In this document: one piece after another, positions 11,045 to 22,439 of the stretch
How positions within the stretch are numbered: position 1 is the stretch's first letter
How the letters are laid out: each line of letters starts with the position of its first letter
From: Symbiodinium microadriaticum
Lineage: Eukaryota; Sar; Dinophyceae; Suessiales; Symbiodiniaceae
Direction: 5' to 3'
Length of the DNA: 64,000 nucleotides
NCBI GenBank assembly: GCA_001939145.1
Contig: LSRX01000426.1
Location: 35,229 to 99,228 of the forward strand
Translations under genes and position numbers: made by a program
The notes under the pieces: model-generated
Told to the model about the DNA's origin: nothing
Database searches by the model: none
Seen by the model: only the letters and a program-made list of their open reading frames with translations

Positions 11045-11239
11045 AAAAAAACTGCCCAACAGAAACCCCAGAGTACCCAAGCCCAGAACCCTAAACCTTA
11101 AACCCCTATATAAACTAAACCCAAAACCCTAAACCCCCTAAGCCTAAAGAGGCATCTACCAAGCCGAGAAGAGGCTCGACTCCTCCGGCGAAGGCTTCCC
11201 CGCTGCCGGCTCTTGCTTTGCATGGCCACACTCCTTAAG

Positions 11240-11365
11240 GCTTTAGGGCTTTAGGCCTTCGGGGTTTAAGGGTTTAGGGTTTAAGGGTTTAGGGTTTTAG
11301 GGTTTAGGGTTTAAGGGTTTATGGGTTTAGGGTTTATGGGTTTATGGGTTTAAGGGTTTAGGGAG
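11240..11365 (+). repeat. Telomere-like tract, G strand
   Basis: TTTAGGGTTTAAGGG and TTTATGGG variants in tandem. Confidence 0.85.
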
Positions 11366-11559
11366 TATTGTGATTCTTCGGGTCCTACTTGCGGAAGACC
11401 GGAACTTCAATCTCACCTCGGGGTGTAAGGATTTGAAGTTCAGAGGGCTTCGAGTTTAGCGTGCGAAAATTTAGGCTGCAAGGCTCATGGGAGTTTTTGG
11501 ATTCAAGGCTTCGGGTTTTGGGAAATTGGGCCAGGGATGGGATGCTCCACTGCAGGAGA

Positions 11560-11680
11560 ACCCTAACCCTAAACCTTAAACTCTACACCCTAAACCCCAA
11601 GCCCTAAAAGCCTAAAACCCTAAACCTTAAACCCTAGACCCTAAACCTTAAACCCCAAACCCTGAAATCCTAAACCAAGC
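11560..11680 (-). repeat. Telomere-like tract, C strand
   Basis: CCCTAAACCTTAAAC variants in tandem. Confidence 0.8.
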
Positions 11681-11762
11681 TCGAACCCGGACGTAAAGTT
11701 CGGCCCGGTCCGTCAGTGCGGTCACACCTCCTGGAAGATGCTTCCCTAAACCCTAAACTCAA

Positions 11763-11907
11763 GAGACTAAAGGAGAGACCCTTAAATTTAAAGGGACCCT
11801 TGGAGTTATATAGGGGCTTTATGAGACTTTATAAGGGGGTATATAATGGTTATATAAGGTACTAGGATTAGGGTCCCTTCTAGGGGTCCCTCCTATTGTC
11901 CCTTAAT
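11763..11907 (+). mobile_element. Hairpin family 9 element
   Basis: GAGACTAAAGGAGAGACCC left end, then AAGGGACCCTTGGAGTTATA, and GGGTCCCTCCTATTGTCCCT right end. The reverse-oriented relative is at 51512-51653, with a partial duplicate from 51785. Confidence 0.65.
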
Positions 11908-12139
11908 GAACCCTACACCCTAAACCCCAAACCCCAAGCCCCTGAACCTTAACTTAAGGACTAGATGCTTCCACAGACCCTGCAAGGGTCAGCCTCCAGA
12001 AAGGGAAAAACACAAACAAGCCAAACCCAGCGCCCGAACCCACTGGAACTCCCTAAACCCCTAAACTCAGGCTGCTGCATGCTTGTGATTCACCCAATGC
12101 TTGCGCTGGCATTCCCGGGTGCAGTACCTTATGCTGCAG

Positions 12140-12395
12140 GTTTTAGATTTCAGGGTTTAAGTAACCCTAAACCCTAAACCCTATAAACCCTACCTTCTGC
12201 TGTCGGCAAAGGAAGCGGTTCATGAGCCGAGGGTTGGCATGAGGGGGGTTTCCAAGCCCCGAAAACACTTGATTCAAGATGTAGGGGCCTTGTAGGGCCT
12301 AAACCCTAAGCCCCAAAATCTAGCATTGAATTCTGGGGTTTAGGGTTTAGGTTTTAGGGTTTAGGTTTTTGGGTTTCGGGTTTAGATTTAGGGTA
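12140..12395. repeat. Scattered telomere-like clusters
   Basis: CCCTAAACCCTAAACCC at 12164-12190 and GGTTTAGGGTTTAGG near 12339-12395, with unique DNA between. Confidence 0.6.
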
Positions 12396-13172
12396 ACCTC
12401 ATAAACTCCAAATAGATGCATCACGAAACGGTTCAGGGATCTAGGGTAGGACTCAGAAATCTCAAGAAGCCCTCCACCTGAAAGCCTACAGGAACCCTTA
12501 CAGGAACCCCGAGGAAACGGAAACCGGCAGTTTCGGGTTTAGGGTTTTAGCTTTGGGCTTAGGGTAGATCCCTTAAATGCTATGGCGTAAGACAGCGAGA
12601 GATTGAAGGCCGGGCGTTCCGAGCTTGAGATTAAGGGTTCTGGATCAGGGCTGGTCGTGCTTGGTGCAGAGGCCTTAGTAACTAGATTGAGGTTTGGGGA
12701 TTGTAGCATAAGAGTACAACAATAACAGCAATAAGAATCCCGGAGGAATATTAGTACTATTTGTCTGGAGATTGAAATGCTTCGGACAGCTTTAAGATAA
12801 AGGGAGGTTTAAGTCAGGATCGCCATGCTGATCTCGTCTCAGGTGTCGAAAACTTGGACGACCGGGGAACTTAATACGAAGGGCAAGGCTAGGATCCGTG
12901 CACCTGGATAGTATAGATTTTGAGGCTCGGGGGGCTGCAAAATGGTCAGACAAAGATCAAGTATGATCCAACACTACAGAGATATATAAGCCCTAAGCCC
13001 TAAGCCCTAAACCCCTAAACCGAAGGGTGGCTAGGCCTGCTTACAGCCCGGCCCGGGAGCTACCCGAACTCACCAACTGCAAGCAAAAGAAACATAGAGA
13101 GCTCCTACTCAGTCCGCACCTTACGCCTAAGCACACGAGCCAACAAATGCACCGAATGAAAGAGCAATAACG
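12396..13172. other. No gene recognised
   Basis: Apparently single-copy DNA with isolated telomere-like words (12535-12555 and 12985-13020). Confidence 0.35.
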
Positions 13173-13258
13173 ACCCTAGGCTCCTTAGAAGTTCCTTTCT
13201 GGGATTACCTTATGGAATCCTAAATAACAACCACAAAAAGGAACTACTATGGAGGGTA
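13173..13258 (-). mobile_element. Degenerate family 1/2-like hairpin element
   Basis: CCCTAGGCTCCTTAGAAG at the left, ACTACTATGGAGGGTA at the right, GTTCCTTTCTGGGATTACC and AAAAAGGAACTAC inside. Core orientation is the reverse of most family-1 copies. Confidence 0.6.
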
Positions 13259-13339
13259 AATTTAGGGTGTAGGGCCAGTTGCACAACAAATCGCAGGTTT
13301 CACGAGCATGCTGCTGATCATCGTGCCAATGAAAATCGC

Positions 13340-13445
13340 TCATGCTTTTAATCATAGTAGTGGTGATAATAGCCTACGAATATCTCCAGAAAAAAGCAGG
13401 AAAAGGTAATCATAGTGATGAAAATATTAATCATCGTCATACCGG
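13340..13445. repeat. Degenerate AT-rich simple sequence
   Basis: Imperfect AATCATAGTAGTGGTGATAA and ATGAAAATATTAATCATCG words. Confidence 0.5.
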
Positions 13446-13737
13446 CACCCCGAGGGCCGAGATAGCGGTATAGTTTGTACGTCTAGGGTGTAAGAGGCTT
13501 TGCATTTTACGTTAGGGCCAGTGCGGCGGCCAATACCAAAGAACAAGGCACATGGCCCCGAGACTTTTAGCCGGTGGGGCCCCAAACGAACAAGGCACGC
13601 GTTTCGTAACCCCTATAAACTCATGTTAGACTTAACATGCAAAACACTTCTAACGAGAAACAGAGTGCATAAACAGCAGAGAAAAGATCTGGAAGATCCC
13701 ACGACCCCGAACCCCTAAACCCTCCGTTGTTAAGAGA

Positions 13738-13915
13738 GCCATACGTAGGGTTAAGCAGGGTCCCCTTTTAACCCAAAGGGTCCTGGGTACTGTTATGGGG
13801 GATACTTTCCCAAATCATAATAACAATTCCTAATTTAGAAACCCTACATTCTACTATATAGGTACTTTGGACCCTTTGGGTAAGGGGTCTCCCTCATACT
13901 ACCTAGGAAACCCTT
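13738..13915 (+). mobile_element. Composite site: host element carrying hairpin family 10
   Basis: The flanks (AGCAGGGTCCCCTTT on the left, AAGGGGTCTCCC and TACTACCTAGGAAACCC on the right) recur without the insert at 38421-38482. This is therefore a filled site whose empty counterpart is in the same window. Confidence 0.75.
13771..13880 (+). mobile_element. Hairpin family 10 element with TA target duplication
   Basis: Ends ACCCAAAGGGTCC and GGACCCTTTGGG are inverted. TA precedes at 13769-13770 and follows at 13881-13882. Comparison with the empty site at 38451 shows one TA there. Relatives: 53571-53683 (reverse) and 58648-58763. Confidence 0.75.
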
Positions 13916-14059
13916 CAAGATCTGAAAGAACGCTGCGCTCCTTGCGCCCACGGGGCCAAAACGCTCGGCAGCCACTGCACTGCCTGGGGTCCACGCTTCT
14001 TGGTTCTTTAGGATTTTACAAGGGCTTAGGTCCTTAGGTTTTCGGGTTATAGTGGGCGA

Positions 14060-14571
14060 GTGTTTGGCTCGGGTTGGGTGGGAGGATCACGTATAGTACC
14101 TGCTTTGTCTGATGCAAACTCGGTGCGTCTTGAAAGATCACGTTCCACGGCATGCGGAGTTGAGGATTTCTCTTCATCTACAAGTACCTTCTTTTCAGAA
14201 TCTGTTGAAGAACTTGCTGGGCTTTGGGTTCATGTAAAAAGGCTTTCTTGGCATCTCTTGGAATTCGAACCCCACTACACCCTAAACCCTGGCGATGAGT
14301 TTGCTCCGGGCTGCTTGGCGGCCGGAGCCATGCACATCACACATGGCATGTTCGCAGGAGGCTGCGCCATTGCGACCAGGGTTTAGGGTTTAGTCCTGGG
14401 ATCAAGAGGGACATCACGCAACTGCTTTGGCAACTGCGTACGGCATCTGCCAACTTGCTTTGCAGAAAGCTGGCCGAAAGGTTCATCCCTAAAGTATGCC
14501 TGAAGGATCTGCTGCTGAATGCTGAAGTTGAATCATTGGCATGCAAAAGACAATCTCCTGCCAGGGCTTGA
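14060..14571 (+). CDS. Weak coding-like pair of open segments, product unknown
   Basis: One plus-strand frame (14060-14386) carries protein-like sequence such as VEDFSSSTSTFFSESVEELA. It ends at a stop formed by a telomere-like GGGTTTAGGG at about 14380. Immediately after, a different frame (about 14387-14571) has equally protein-like sequence, for example LAERFIPKVCLKDLLLNAEV, and ends in TGA. This could be two exons, one decayed gene interrupted by a telomere-like insertion, or chance. No family is recognised and no start is defended. Confidence 0.2.
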
Positions 14572-14746
14572 AACTGCTATGGCTTGGGCAGCTGGTCCTC
14601 AAGAGGAGAAGGCAAGCATCACTGACGACGAGAGCAAGACAAGCCATTCCTTCCTTGAGCTAGGCTTAGGAGTTTCGGGCTCGGGGTTAGTGGCTTAAGG
14701 TTTTGGATTGCTGGTCTAGGTCTCAGGGTCCTTAAACCCTAAACCC

Positions 14747-14876
14747 TTTTGACAACCCTGAAACCAAAACCCTTTTGACAACCCTAAACCCAAAACCCGT
14801 TTGACAACCCTAAAACCAAAACCCTCTTGACAACCCTAAACCCTAAACCCTTTTGACAACCCCAAACCCTAAACCC
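14747..14876 (+). repeat. 26-bp minisatellite, five units
   Basis: TTTTGACAACCCTAAACC plus AAAACCC, with minor variants, repeats exactly every 26 bases. The unit is a CCCTAAA-type word plus a TTTTGACAA spacer. Confidence 0.9.
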
Positions 14877-15065
14877 TAGACCTTCGGAGTTTAGGGTTTT
14901 GGGCTCAGGGTCGGGTCTTCACTTGGCACGGTGAGAACAGCCATGCAAGACAACTACCCGGATTCGAGCGCAACCCTTTTTTTGACTGGCATCCGCTCTT
15001 TACGAAAATGCTGTTCGCGATAAACCCAGAGACTCCAATATCCCATCATGCATAAAATGCAGTAT

Positions 15066-15436
15066 AGAAACCACAGAAAGGAACTATAACGGAGCCTATA
15101 CGCAAAGTACAATAGATTATGGAACCAAGGCCGGATCTCCAAACGAGGGCTCCGAGATTCCATTCCAAGGGACATGGAACCAAAAAGATCAGCCGAACCA
15201 TAAAGATCCCCCAAGGGATATGGAACCATAAAGATCCCGCCTGAAGCCCATAATGTAGGGGCCTTTATAATTAGAATGAATAAGGTTTTGGGGTATATCA
15301 TACTCTAATTATAATAAGGAACCCCCCAAAATAGTATAGGTAATTACTGAGGCCCCTGTAATAATCTTTTTCTTAAGCCATAGTCCCTGCTGCAAGGAAT
15401 CCACCCTAAACACCTGACCCCTACAAAGCAGCTCTA
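15066..15436 (+). repeat. Old segmental duplication, copy 2
   Basis: Counterpart of 4648-4986. Relative to copy 1 it has an extra stretch near 15205-15235 that partly repeats its neighbour (AAGGGATATGGAACCATAAA), a local tandem duplication. The hairpin elements are shared between copies, so they were in place before the duplication. Confidence 0.8.
15251..15364 (+). mobile_element. Hairpin family 3 element
   Basis: TAATGTAGGGGCC left end and GAGGCCCCTGTAATAAT right end with the standard core (AATAAGGAACCCCCCAAAAT). Within segmental duplication copy 2. Confidence 0.75.
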
Positions 15437-15489
15437 ACGGCGAAGTCGAACAGAAACAATTCCTGCACAGCCGTATGGAGGCTTTCTAG

Positions 15490-15575
15490 TACTAGGGTTT
15501 AGGGGTAGCCCTGAACCCGAAACCCTAGAAACCCTGAAGCCCCCTAAACCCTAAGCCCTAAAGCCCTGCGCTCTA
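15490..15575 (-). repeat. Telomere-like words, C strand
   Basis: CCCTAAACCCTAAGCCC and similar words. Confidence 0.6.
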
Positions 15576-15728
15576 AGGGCTCCTTCATCAAAGGGGCATC
15601 GGAGTTTCTGAGTGGCCTACGCTCCGACCATTCCTTGGGCCCCGCAAACTTCAAAATCTGCGGGCGCAAGGGGGGCCAGGACGTCGACGCTCAAAATCAC
15701 GAAAGTTGCAGGGGGCTCTCTGAAAGCA

Positions 15729-15829
15729 ATAGACGGACCGTAATGATTAGAATAGGGTTTGGGGTCTTTTTCCCCTAACCATGGTCAGGGACTCCCTAAA
15801 TAGTATTGGTATTTATTTCCAGGGTACCC
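15729..15829 (+). mobile_element. Degenerate hairpin family 3 element
   Basis: TAATGATTAGAATAGGGTTT and GGGACTCCCTAAATAGTATT match family 3, but the outer ends are lost. Confidence 0.5.
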
Positions 15830-16522
15830 CCTCAAAAGGCTCCATTGGGGCACTCTGCTAAAGGGTTCTATACAAAGGGTTCCGGGTTTATGGAGTTCGG
15901 GGTTTACGATTCAATCAATTCAAGCTTAGTATCGAGATCTACATGGGGTCTGTGGGTTTATGGTGCGAAGTTCGTGCCGGGAAAGTGTATGGCACTCGTG
16001 GGCTGGAGATTAATTAACAACTGGAGGTGGGGAGTTTAGGGTATATAGGGCTCCTATAAGGCTTCTGTAAGGTATATAGACCTGCTATAAGGCTCCTATA
16101 ACGGTAACTACCCACGCGCAAGTTCAACATGCAGGGACTCTTAAACGCCAAACTTGATCAACGAGTTACTGGAAGCCGCGGAAATACTCCTAAGCAGGTT
16201 AAACAATGCTAGATAGCGCCAAATAAGAAAATGCTAAATAGTGCTGAACAGTATGAGTTAATTTCAGACACTAGGAAGCACATGGATTTCATCACAAAGC
16301 CGGGACATGACAACTTTGCGGCCAAAAGTCCAAGACAAATAGGCATCTACCTGCACAAATGCTCGCAGATTTATGCCCAACCTTACAAACTCATAAACCC
16401 TACATGAAACGTTAAAACCTTTACAAAACAAGACTCTACAAAGCACCCAAACCAACACAGACAGCCCAGTGAATCTCCACACCCTGAAGGCTCCATCTTG
16501 AGGCCCAAGGTTCTAGATGCCC
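15830..16522. other. No gene recognised
   Basis: Short open frames occur on both strands (15806-16039 plus, 16264-16482 minus) without recognisable features. A few TATAAGGCTCCTATAA-like words lie at 16040-16100. Confidence 0.35.
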
Positions 16523-16620
16523 TACCCATGGGCCCCTAAGTAGTTCCCTTTTTGTGGCTTATATTTAGAACCCTAGAAGGTAATCCTAAAAAGGAGCTAC
16601 TACTTAGGGGCCTATGGGTA
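16523..16620 (+). mobile_element. Hairpin family 1 element
   Basis: TACCCATGGGCCCCTAAG left end and CTTAGGGGCCTATGGGTA right end, with GTAGTTCCCTTTTTGTGG and GGTAATCCTAAAAAGG inside. One of about ten family-1 copies, TA to TA. Confidence 0.85.
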
Positions 16621-17499
16621 AGCTCCGTATCCGTTGAGGGCTTCTTCGCGTATTCCGGGCCGTGGCTGCGTTCGCATCGACGTCGGCTACCTGGAGCGCG
16701 CTTCCCAGGATCGATGGGGCACTTGAGTCAACAGTGCCCTGCCCAAAAGGTGGCGCCCTGGCATCCTCAGCAAGAAAAAATGGCTATAGGGCTAGGCTAT
16801 AGGTGTTTTTGTTTAAGGGGGTCTAAGTAAGATTGCAACTTAAGATTCAGAGCTTCGGTTTGGGGACCTAATTCAGGGTGTAATATCGAGCTCTTTGTTT
16901 CTGACCTTGGGGTTTATGGTTTAGGTTTCAGGGCAGAGTTTGCAGGGTTTACCTACCGCGCAAATCCTACTATGGGCCTGAATAAGAAGGGTTCTATAGA
17001 TTTCTGTTTAGCAAGGGTTCCAAAAAAGGTGCTAGTGCAAAGAGGGGGCGAATCAAGAGGCCGGGGTCATATGTAAAAACAAAATTCCCTAGGCTTCCTA
17101 AGTCAGTGGGGCTGCAGCTACCGGTTTAGGGCTTAGGGTTTAGGGTACCGAAATCTTGCGATGTATCCCAGTTGCCTACTACTTAGGCTACAGGAGCTTT
17201 CGGGTAAAATAACACCAAAACCCTCTTATAAGCATCCAGGCCTGATATAATCCACCCCTTAAAGGCTTTCTCACACCTTCAAGGAACCAATATTGTATTC
17301 ACCTTGTCACCTTCTCTGTAGTATTACCCACCGACTGGTCACATCTCAGCTCCTTTGCCTACGTATAGCCATCCACAAACCATTATATCGGACCGGAGAT
17401 CCAAGAAATCAAGCCCTAAAACAGGAACCAACAAAGTTCAACAAAGGAAGGAGGACCCTCATTTCATTTTCATGAAGGGCCACAACTATATGTGTGTAT
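16621..17499. other. No gene recognised
   Basis: Mostly unique DNA with a short telomere-like cluster at 17125-17145; the frames at 16552-16830 and 17293-17475 look random. Confidence 0.35.
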
Positions 17500-17644
17500 T
17501 GTGTGTATACAGATACATACATACATACAAACAAACAAACATACATACATACATACATACATACATACACAGAAACATACAAATCAAACATAGATACACT
17601 TACATATATATATATATATACACATACAGAGAGAGAGAGAGAGA
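17500..17644. repeat. CATA microsatellite with GA tail
   Basis: Repeated ACATACATACAT with ACAAACAAAC, then TATATATA and GAGAGAGAGA. Confidence 0.95.
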
Positions 17645-18030
17645 TCCTAAACGAGGCCCCGAATATGCTTCATGTCTGCGAACCTTGGTCTCGACATGAA
17701 CGTAGGCAAGGAGGGTTGCGGCTGCGGTGCAGACGGTGTCAATTATGAGGCATTGATTATAGGTTTTGGGGCCTATACGGTTTAGGGTTCGACGAATATG
17801 GAAGTTTCATCTCACTATGATTTTCCGGTCACCCAGGGATCCTACCACAAAAGGATCCTTAGGTTCACCCCTGAGTGAGGCTGGCTTCCTTCGAAACCCC
17901 CTTAGCTCTAAACCCCAAAAACCCCCGTGAGTTCGCAAGAGGGTGAGGATGGCGGCCAGTTGCTTCACCATCGCTGCCATGCCAAAGTGTGAGATCAAGG
18001 GATCCGCGTTCTCGACCTATCTTCGCACTA

Positions 18031-18109
18031 TTCATAGGCCCCTAAGTAGTTCCTCTTTGTGATTTAGATTTAGTAAAAAGAAAACCATTTACTTGGGGGC
18101 CTATGGGTA
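18031..18109 (+). mobile_element. Hairpin family 1 element, internally shortened
   Basis: TTCATAGGCCCCTAAGTAG left end and GGGGGCCTATGGGTA right end. The core is shorter and altered (TTTAGATTTAGTAAAAAGAA). Confidence 0.75.
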
Positions 18110-18304
18110 GGGTTACTAGGGCTCAGGGGTTAAACACAACCATGACTTCGGATTACGGCCTAAGCCGGTGTCATCCTGCTGGACCCTCAGGCCTAAACCT
18201 TTTGCGCCACAGCTGGAAGACCTGGGAAGTTATCAACTACAAGGCGTGCCTAGCAGCACTCTCCACTCCTTGATACCTCGGTGTGCTTCCCTGTCCCTAA
18301 ACCC

Positions 18305-18398
18305 TACCTAGACCCCAAAGAACCTAGCTTGTTAGGGACTTCTATAAGGAAATCATAATAAGGAACCCCAAAAAGGGAGGTTCTTAAGGGTCCAGGTA
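18305..18398 (+). mobile_element. Hairpin family 5 element
   Basis: TACCTAGACCCCAAAGAACC left end and GGTTCTTAAGGGTCCAGGTA right end, TA to TA. Core has AATCATAATAAGGAACCCC. The second copy is 36674-36761. Its termini resemble family 6. Confidence 0.75.
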
Positions 18399-19379
18399 AA
18401 CCCCTGAACCTTTGCAGTATAAGCATTGTTGCAGGGTCTCCCTGCAACTCAAGGGCTCGAGTTCAGGTGAGGGTCTCGGGTTTGTACACGATCATTAATG
18501 CCCTGACCCTACACTTCATCAAGGGCACATAATATTCTTAATCAATCATGTCAAGTACTGGTAGTACTCTAGTACTAGATTCATGTCTCAAGAATCTATA
18601 CCAGCCCAACACCTTCTGTCCCAAACACCTGACCCCTGAAACTCATCTCACACGCAGGCTGGCGTCGACGCTTGTGAAACTCCCCAGCTCAGATAATGAG
18701 CCTGCGTTGGAACGAATTATAATATAGGGTAAGGGTTTAGATACCTTTGCGTGACGTGTTCGTGCTTCGGGTTTGAGACTTAGATTGCGAGTTTGTATTG
18801 ACTACGCAGAGGGAGAACTCTCAATTCTGCGTTCGTGGAAACTTTGAGCCAAGTCGAACAGGTTGAGCACGCTGCTCTATCTCTGCGCCATACTCCAACT
18901 TGTTAAAGTTCATGTGTTTGGGCTTGGAATGGGATGCAAATTCGTTCAACCTTTCACCTTTGGTGACTGTACCTAAACCGTAGCGCTTGTTGTGCCGGTG
19001 TAGGAACTCAACGCTGCCGTCAAGATTATATAAGCTTTGTCAACTGCAAGAGGTCGCTGCGATAGGGGGCCTCTGTGGCTTCCATAGTTAGAACAGAGTT
19101 CGGGGGTTGGGTTTGGGGTTTAGGGTTTAGGAACTATACTAGATCTGAGGGAACTATCAGGGTAGACTCTTCGTAGATATTCGATCCCTCTCTGATCCGA
19201 TCCTCTCCCGCTACTGTTTAGGGTTTAGGGTTTAGAGTTTAGTTTAGGGTTTAAGGCTTAGAAGGATCCCCACCACCCTAGAGATCAATGCTGCGCTACA
19301 GCTATGATGGTCGATGTATAAACAGGCCGGATTCCTGGAAAGGGGAGGGGCGGCGAAAAAAATCTCAACCGGCCAACTT
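18399..19379. other. No gene recognised
   Basis: Apparently single-copy DNA with small telomere-like clusters at 19100-19130 and 19215-19262. Confidence 0.35.
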
Positions 19380-19510
19380 CCCAAACCCTAAACCTTAAAC
19401 CTTAAACCCTAGACCCAAGACCCCATATACCCTAAACCCCCGAAACCTTGAACCCGAACCTCCCTAATCCGCAATCCCCAAACCCGAAACCACACCGAAA
19501 CCCTGAAACC
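19380..19510 (-). repeat. Telomere-like tract, C strand, degenerate
   Basis: CCCTAAACCTTAAACC followed by CCCGAAACC variants. Confidence 0.7.
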
Positions 19511-19770
19511 CCACATCTGCCTCAGGCGTCCGTCTTCGGACCTCGGATCAAAGCTCTATCCGAACTCTTAGGACTTAGGGCCGTAGGCTTTGGGGGGCTG
19601 TAGAGTGTGTCGGGGTTTAGCGTCTGGGGGGCTTGATGAGACCAGCCGAAATAGAGGCTGGAACCGCCAAAAGGCAGACTGACACAGTATGCGCAGGTTG
19701 ATGTATGCGACGCTTCCAACCAACCATGCTGGAGAACTGAGTCGAAGCCCTGCAACTGAAAGCTATGGGG

Positions 19771-19870
19771 GTTTCCGAAAATAGGGGACCCTAATATAGC
19801 ACCCTACATAGTAGGATCCTTATCATAAGGACCCCAACATAAGGTACCCTATATTTATTGGACAGTCCCA
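19771..19870 (-). mobile_element. Hairpin family 8 element, reverse
   Basis: GTTTCCGAAAATAGGGGACC, then TAGTAGGATCCTTATCATAA and a degenerate end TTGGACAGTCCCA. This is the reverse complement arrangement of 43281 and 47603. Confidence 0.65.
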
Positions 19871-20099
19871 TATTGCGGCATGCCGGCGACAGGTCACTGA
19901 CTGCATGGCCATGCAGATGCCTGGCTCGCCTCTCGCGAGTAATGCGCCATACTGGCAGCTCACGCAAAAGGTGTGCTGCACCCATGAACCAACCAAACGC
20001 AAAAAAAAAGTGAATTGACCCTAAACCCTAAACACTACTTTTGGCTAGCTGTGGCAGAGCACTAAGTCACTACTGATCCTCGCGATGTAATTCCTCTCC

Positions 20100-20225
20100 C
20101 AGGGGCTGCGAGCTCAAGGGGTTTAGGGTTTAGGGGTTTATAGGGCCAAAAGTCATGCAAAAGGCTCACGGTTATAGCGCCTTGCAGGCGTTGTAAGGGC
20201 TTTATATCGGAATGATTAGAATTTT
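20100..20225. repeat. Short telomere-like cluster
   Basis: GGGTTTAGGGTTTAGGGGTT at about 20118-20140, otherwise unique. Confidence 0.55.
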
Positions 20226-20410
20226 TATTAAGCATGACTATGAATATGATTATGGTTATTGTGATTATTTCGATTCTTCTGCTAATGATGAGTCTGATGG
20301 ATATGAAAATCAGTTATTAGCATTAGAGTAGTGGTTGTTGTCATTTTGATTATCGCTTTTGATTATTCCCCATATCTATACCATTGTTCTTATCATTATT
20401 CCATTATTGC
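20226..20410. repeat. Degenerate AT-rich simple sequence
   Basis: TATGATTATGG, GTGATTATTTCG and TCATTTTGATTATCG words suggest an eroded GATTAT-type microsatellite. Confidence 0.55.
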
Positions 20411-21354
20411 TATGAGTACCAAGTAGTACCCAAACTCCCACACTTAAACACCGACTTACGATGTATAGGGCCTCGGCTTAGAGCTCTAAGGGCTTCCTCC
20501 AGCTTCTACCCAACCCAGAGTCCTACACGGCCAACCAAAGCTTCGAGCTCCACTCAGAAAGCTAGAACTGTTGGTGGTTCCGTCCCGGGCGCCCTACAGT
20601 TTGAAACGCCGGCGGCTCCTGTAATTAGACGAGTTGGGTGGTTCTCACCAGGCACCGCTGTAGGCTTTGGGGCCTAGAGGCTTCGATTCAAGGCTTGATA
20701 AGAGGGTTTCTAGGCGTTCCGGTGCAACTTCTCTGTTCAACAAGCCAATTCACTTATCCGCTAGAGCTCTAGCGGGGTAGCACTAGGATTGGGATTCGGG
20801 GCTTCCATCACCATGTCCTAAAACCCAAAGCCTAAACCATGCACTAAACGCCCAAATCCGAACTCCCTAACCCCGAAGCCCCGGTTTAGGGTTTAGGTGT
20901 TTAGGGTTTAGGGTTATCAAAGCTTAAACCCCGCAATCCAAGACTCCGAGAGCCCTACGCTTGTTGGGCGGAAAGCGCTCAGTTGGGTTTGCCTGGCGTA
21001 CCGTGGTTTTCGGTTCGGTTTTCGGGGTTCGCACTTAGGCATTGACGGCGAAGGTATGGGCGGGGGTTTCGAAGGGCCTTGCTGATTCCTTGCTGATTAG
21101 ACAGGGGTTTGGGGCAGGTTTCAGGAATAATTACATATAACGACGAAAGGCTGCCAGCGCAGATTTTTCCGACATCCATAATGGCTACTAACGAGTTTAT
21201 TTTGGGGAGGTTTATACAGTTATAGGGTCATTTGGAGCAGCTTCTGAGACCAACCACAGCGCACTCGACTCACCGCAATCCATGCATTAAAGCTAAGCAA
21301 GGCGCAACATCTACTACTCTCACTAATTAAGTAGATTACAAAAAACTCTATCCC
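20411..21354. other. No gene recognised
   Basis: Unique-looking DNA with a telomere-like cluster at 20880-20915. The frames at 20384-20677 (plus) and 20979-21179 (minus) have no family resemblance. Confidence 0.35.
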
Positions 21355-21457
21355 CATGCCCCTAAACCCTAAACCCTAAACCCTAGACCCTAAACCCTAA
21401 ACCCATGCCCCTAAACCCTAAACCCTAGACCCTAAACCCTAAATCCTAAACCGGGGC
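21355..21457 (-). repeat. Telomere-like tract with internal duplication
   Basis: CCCTAAA units in two near-identical blocks, each beginning ATGCCCCTAAACC and including CCCTAGACCC. Confidence 0.85.
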
Positions 21458-21574
21458 CCCATGCAAAAAGTTGAGATATGCCGCTTCCGCCAGCTCCCGG
21501 GGCCCGCACCTTGGGCTCCTCTTCCTAACAACACTTAAGTCTCAAATCTTGATTTTTAAAGTTTGTGTCCGACA

Positions 21575-21632
21575 TAATAATAATAATAATAATGATAAAG
21601 GTTACCTACTCAGCTCCTAAGAAACCTAAATN

Positions 21633-21669
<37 letters not shown>

Positions 21670-21682
21670 GAGAGAGAGAGAG

Positions 21683-21717
<35 letters not shown>

Positions 21718-21760
21718 GAGAGAGAGAGATAGAGATAGATAGATAGATAGATAGATAGTA
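21575..21760. repeat. Microsatellites around a family-4 fragment and a single N
   Basis: AATAATAAT to 21598, then a 3' fragment of hairpin family 4 (21599-21631, matching 22213-22243), N at 21632, then ATAGATAG, ACAGACAG and AGAGAG runs. Confidence 0.85.
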
Positions 21761-22138
21761 ATACCAAGTAGCCCAAAGAGTAAAGGCCGTAAGCAAAGCA
21801 ATTCCAAACTAGGTAGGGGAAAACCTCGCTTCCTCGGCAATCGATTCACTGCATGCCCTGTTCCTGCCGAAGAACCGCAGGGCAAACCATGCCACTGGAA
21901 ACCTACTCGCCAAAACCAGCAATACCACGGTCAAGTCTTAAAAACCCTTAAAACCACGAATCCTGATCCTTGAGCCACAAAACAGTTTTCAACCCAAAGC
22001 CCTGAGCCCGAATCCCGGCTCTTCCAACCCTTCCTTCCTGGGGCCGCGCATGCCTGACTGCAATAGTCCTACCCAGCCCTGCACTCTACCCAAACTCGAA
22101 ATCGCAATGACCCTACTAAACTCAACCCGAAACCTTCA

Positions 22139-22231
22139 ACTACCTTAGCCCAAAAAAGGTTAATTAACCTTTTGAATTATAATCGGCTTATATAAGCCCC
22201 AAAAGGTTAAAGGTTACCTACTCAGCTCCTA
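22139..22231 (+). mobile_element. Hairpin family 4 element
   Basis: CCCAAAAAAGGTTAATTAACC left arm and GGTTACCTACTCAGCTCCTAA right end. Same element as 5605-5706, with the left terminus eroded. Confidence 0.7.
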
Positions 22232-22439
22232 AGAAACCTAAATCTGAGCCGTAACGAACCCTAAATACTAAGCCCTAAGCCGTCTAGAAATCTGTAGCAG
22301 CATTTAAGGTGCCAGGTACCTCGAATAGTGAGCCCTTTATACCTTAAACACAGACCCCAAATCCTCGTCAAACCTAAATCATCCGCACTAAGCCCATAAA
22401 TTTAACTCTAAATCCTAACCCGCAAACCCGAAACCCTGA

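Noticed and set aside
14747-14876. CRISPR-like 26-base repeats
   Set aside because: The units are contiguous with no spacers; simple minisatellite.
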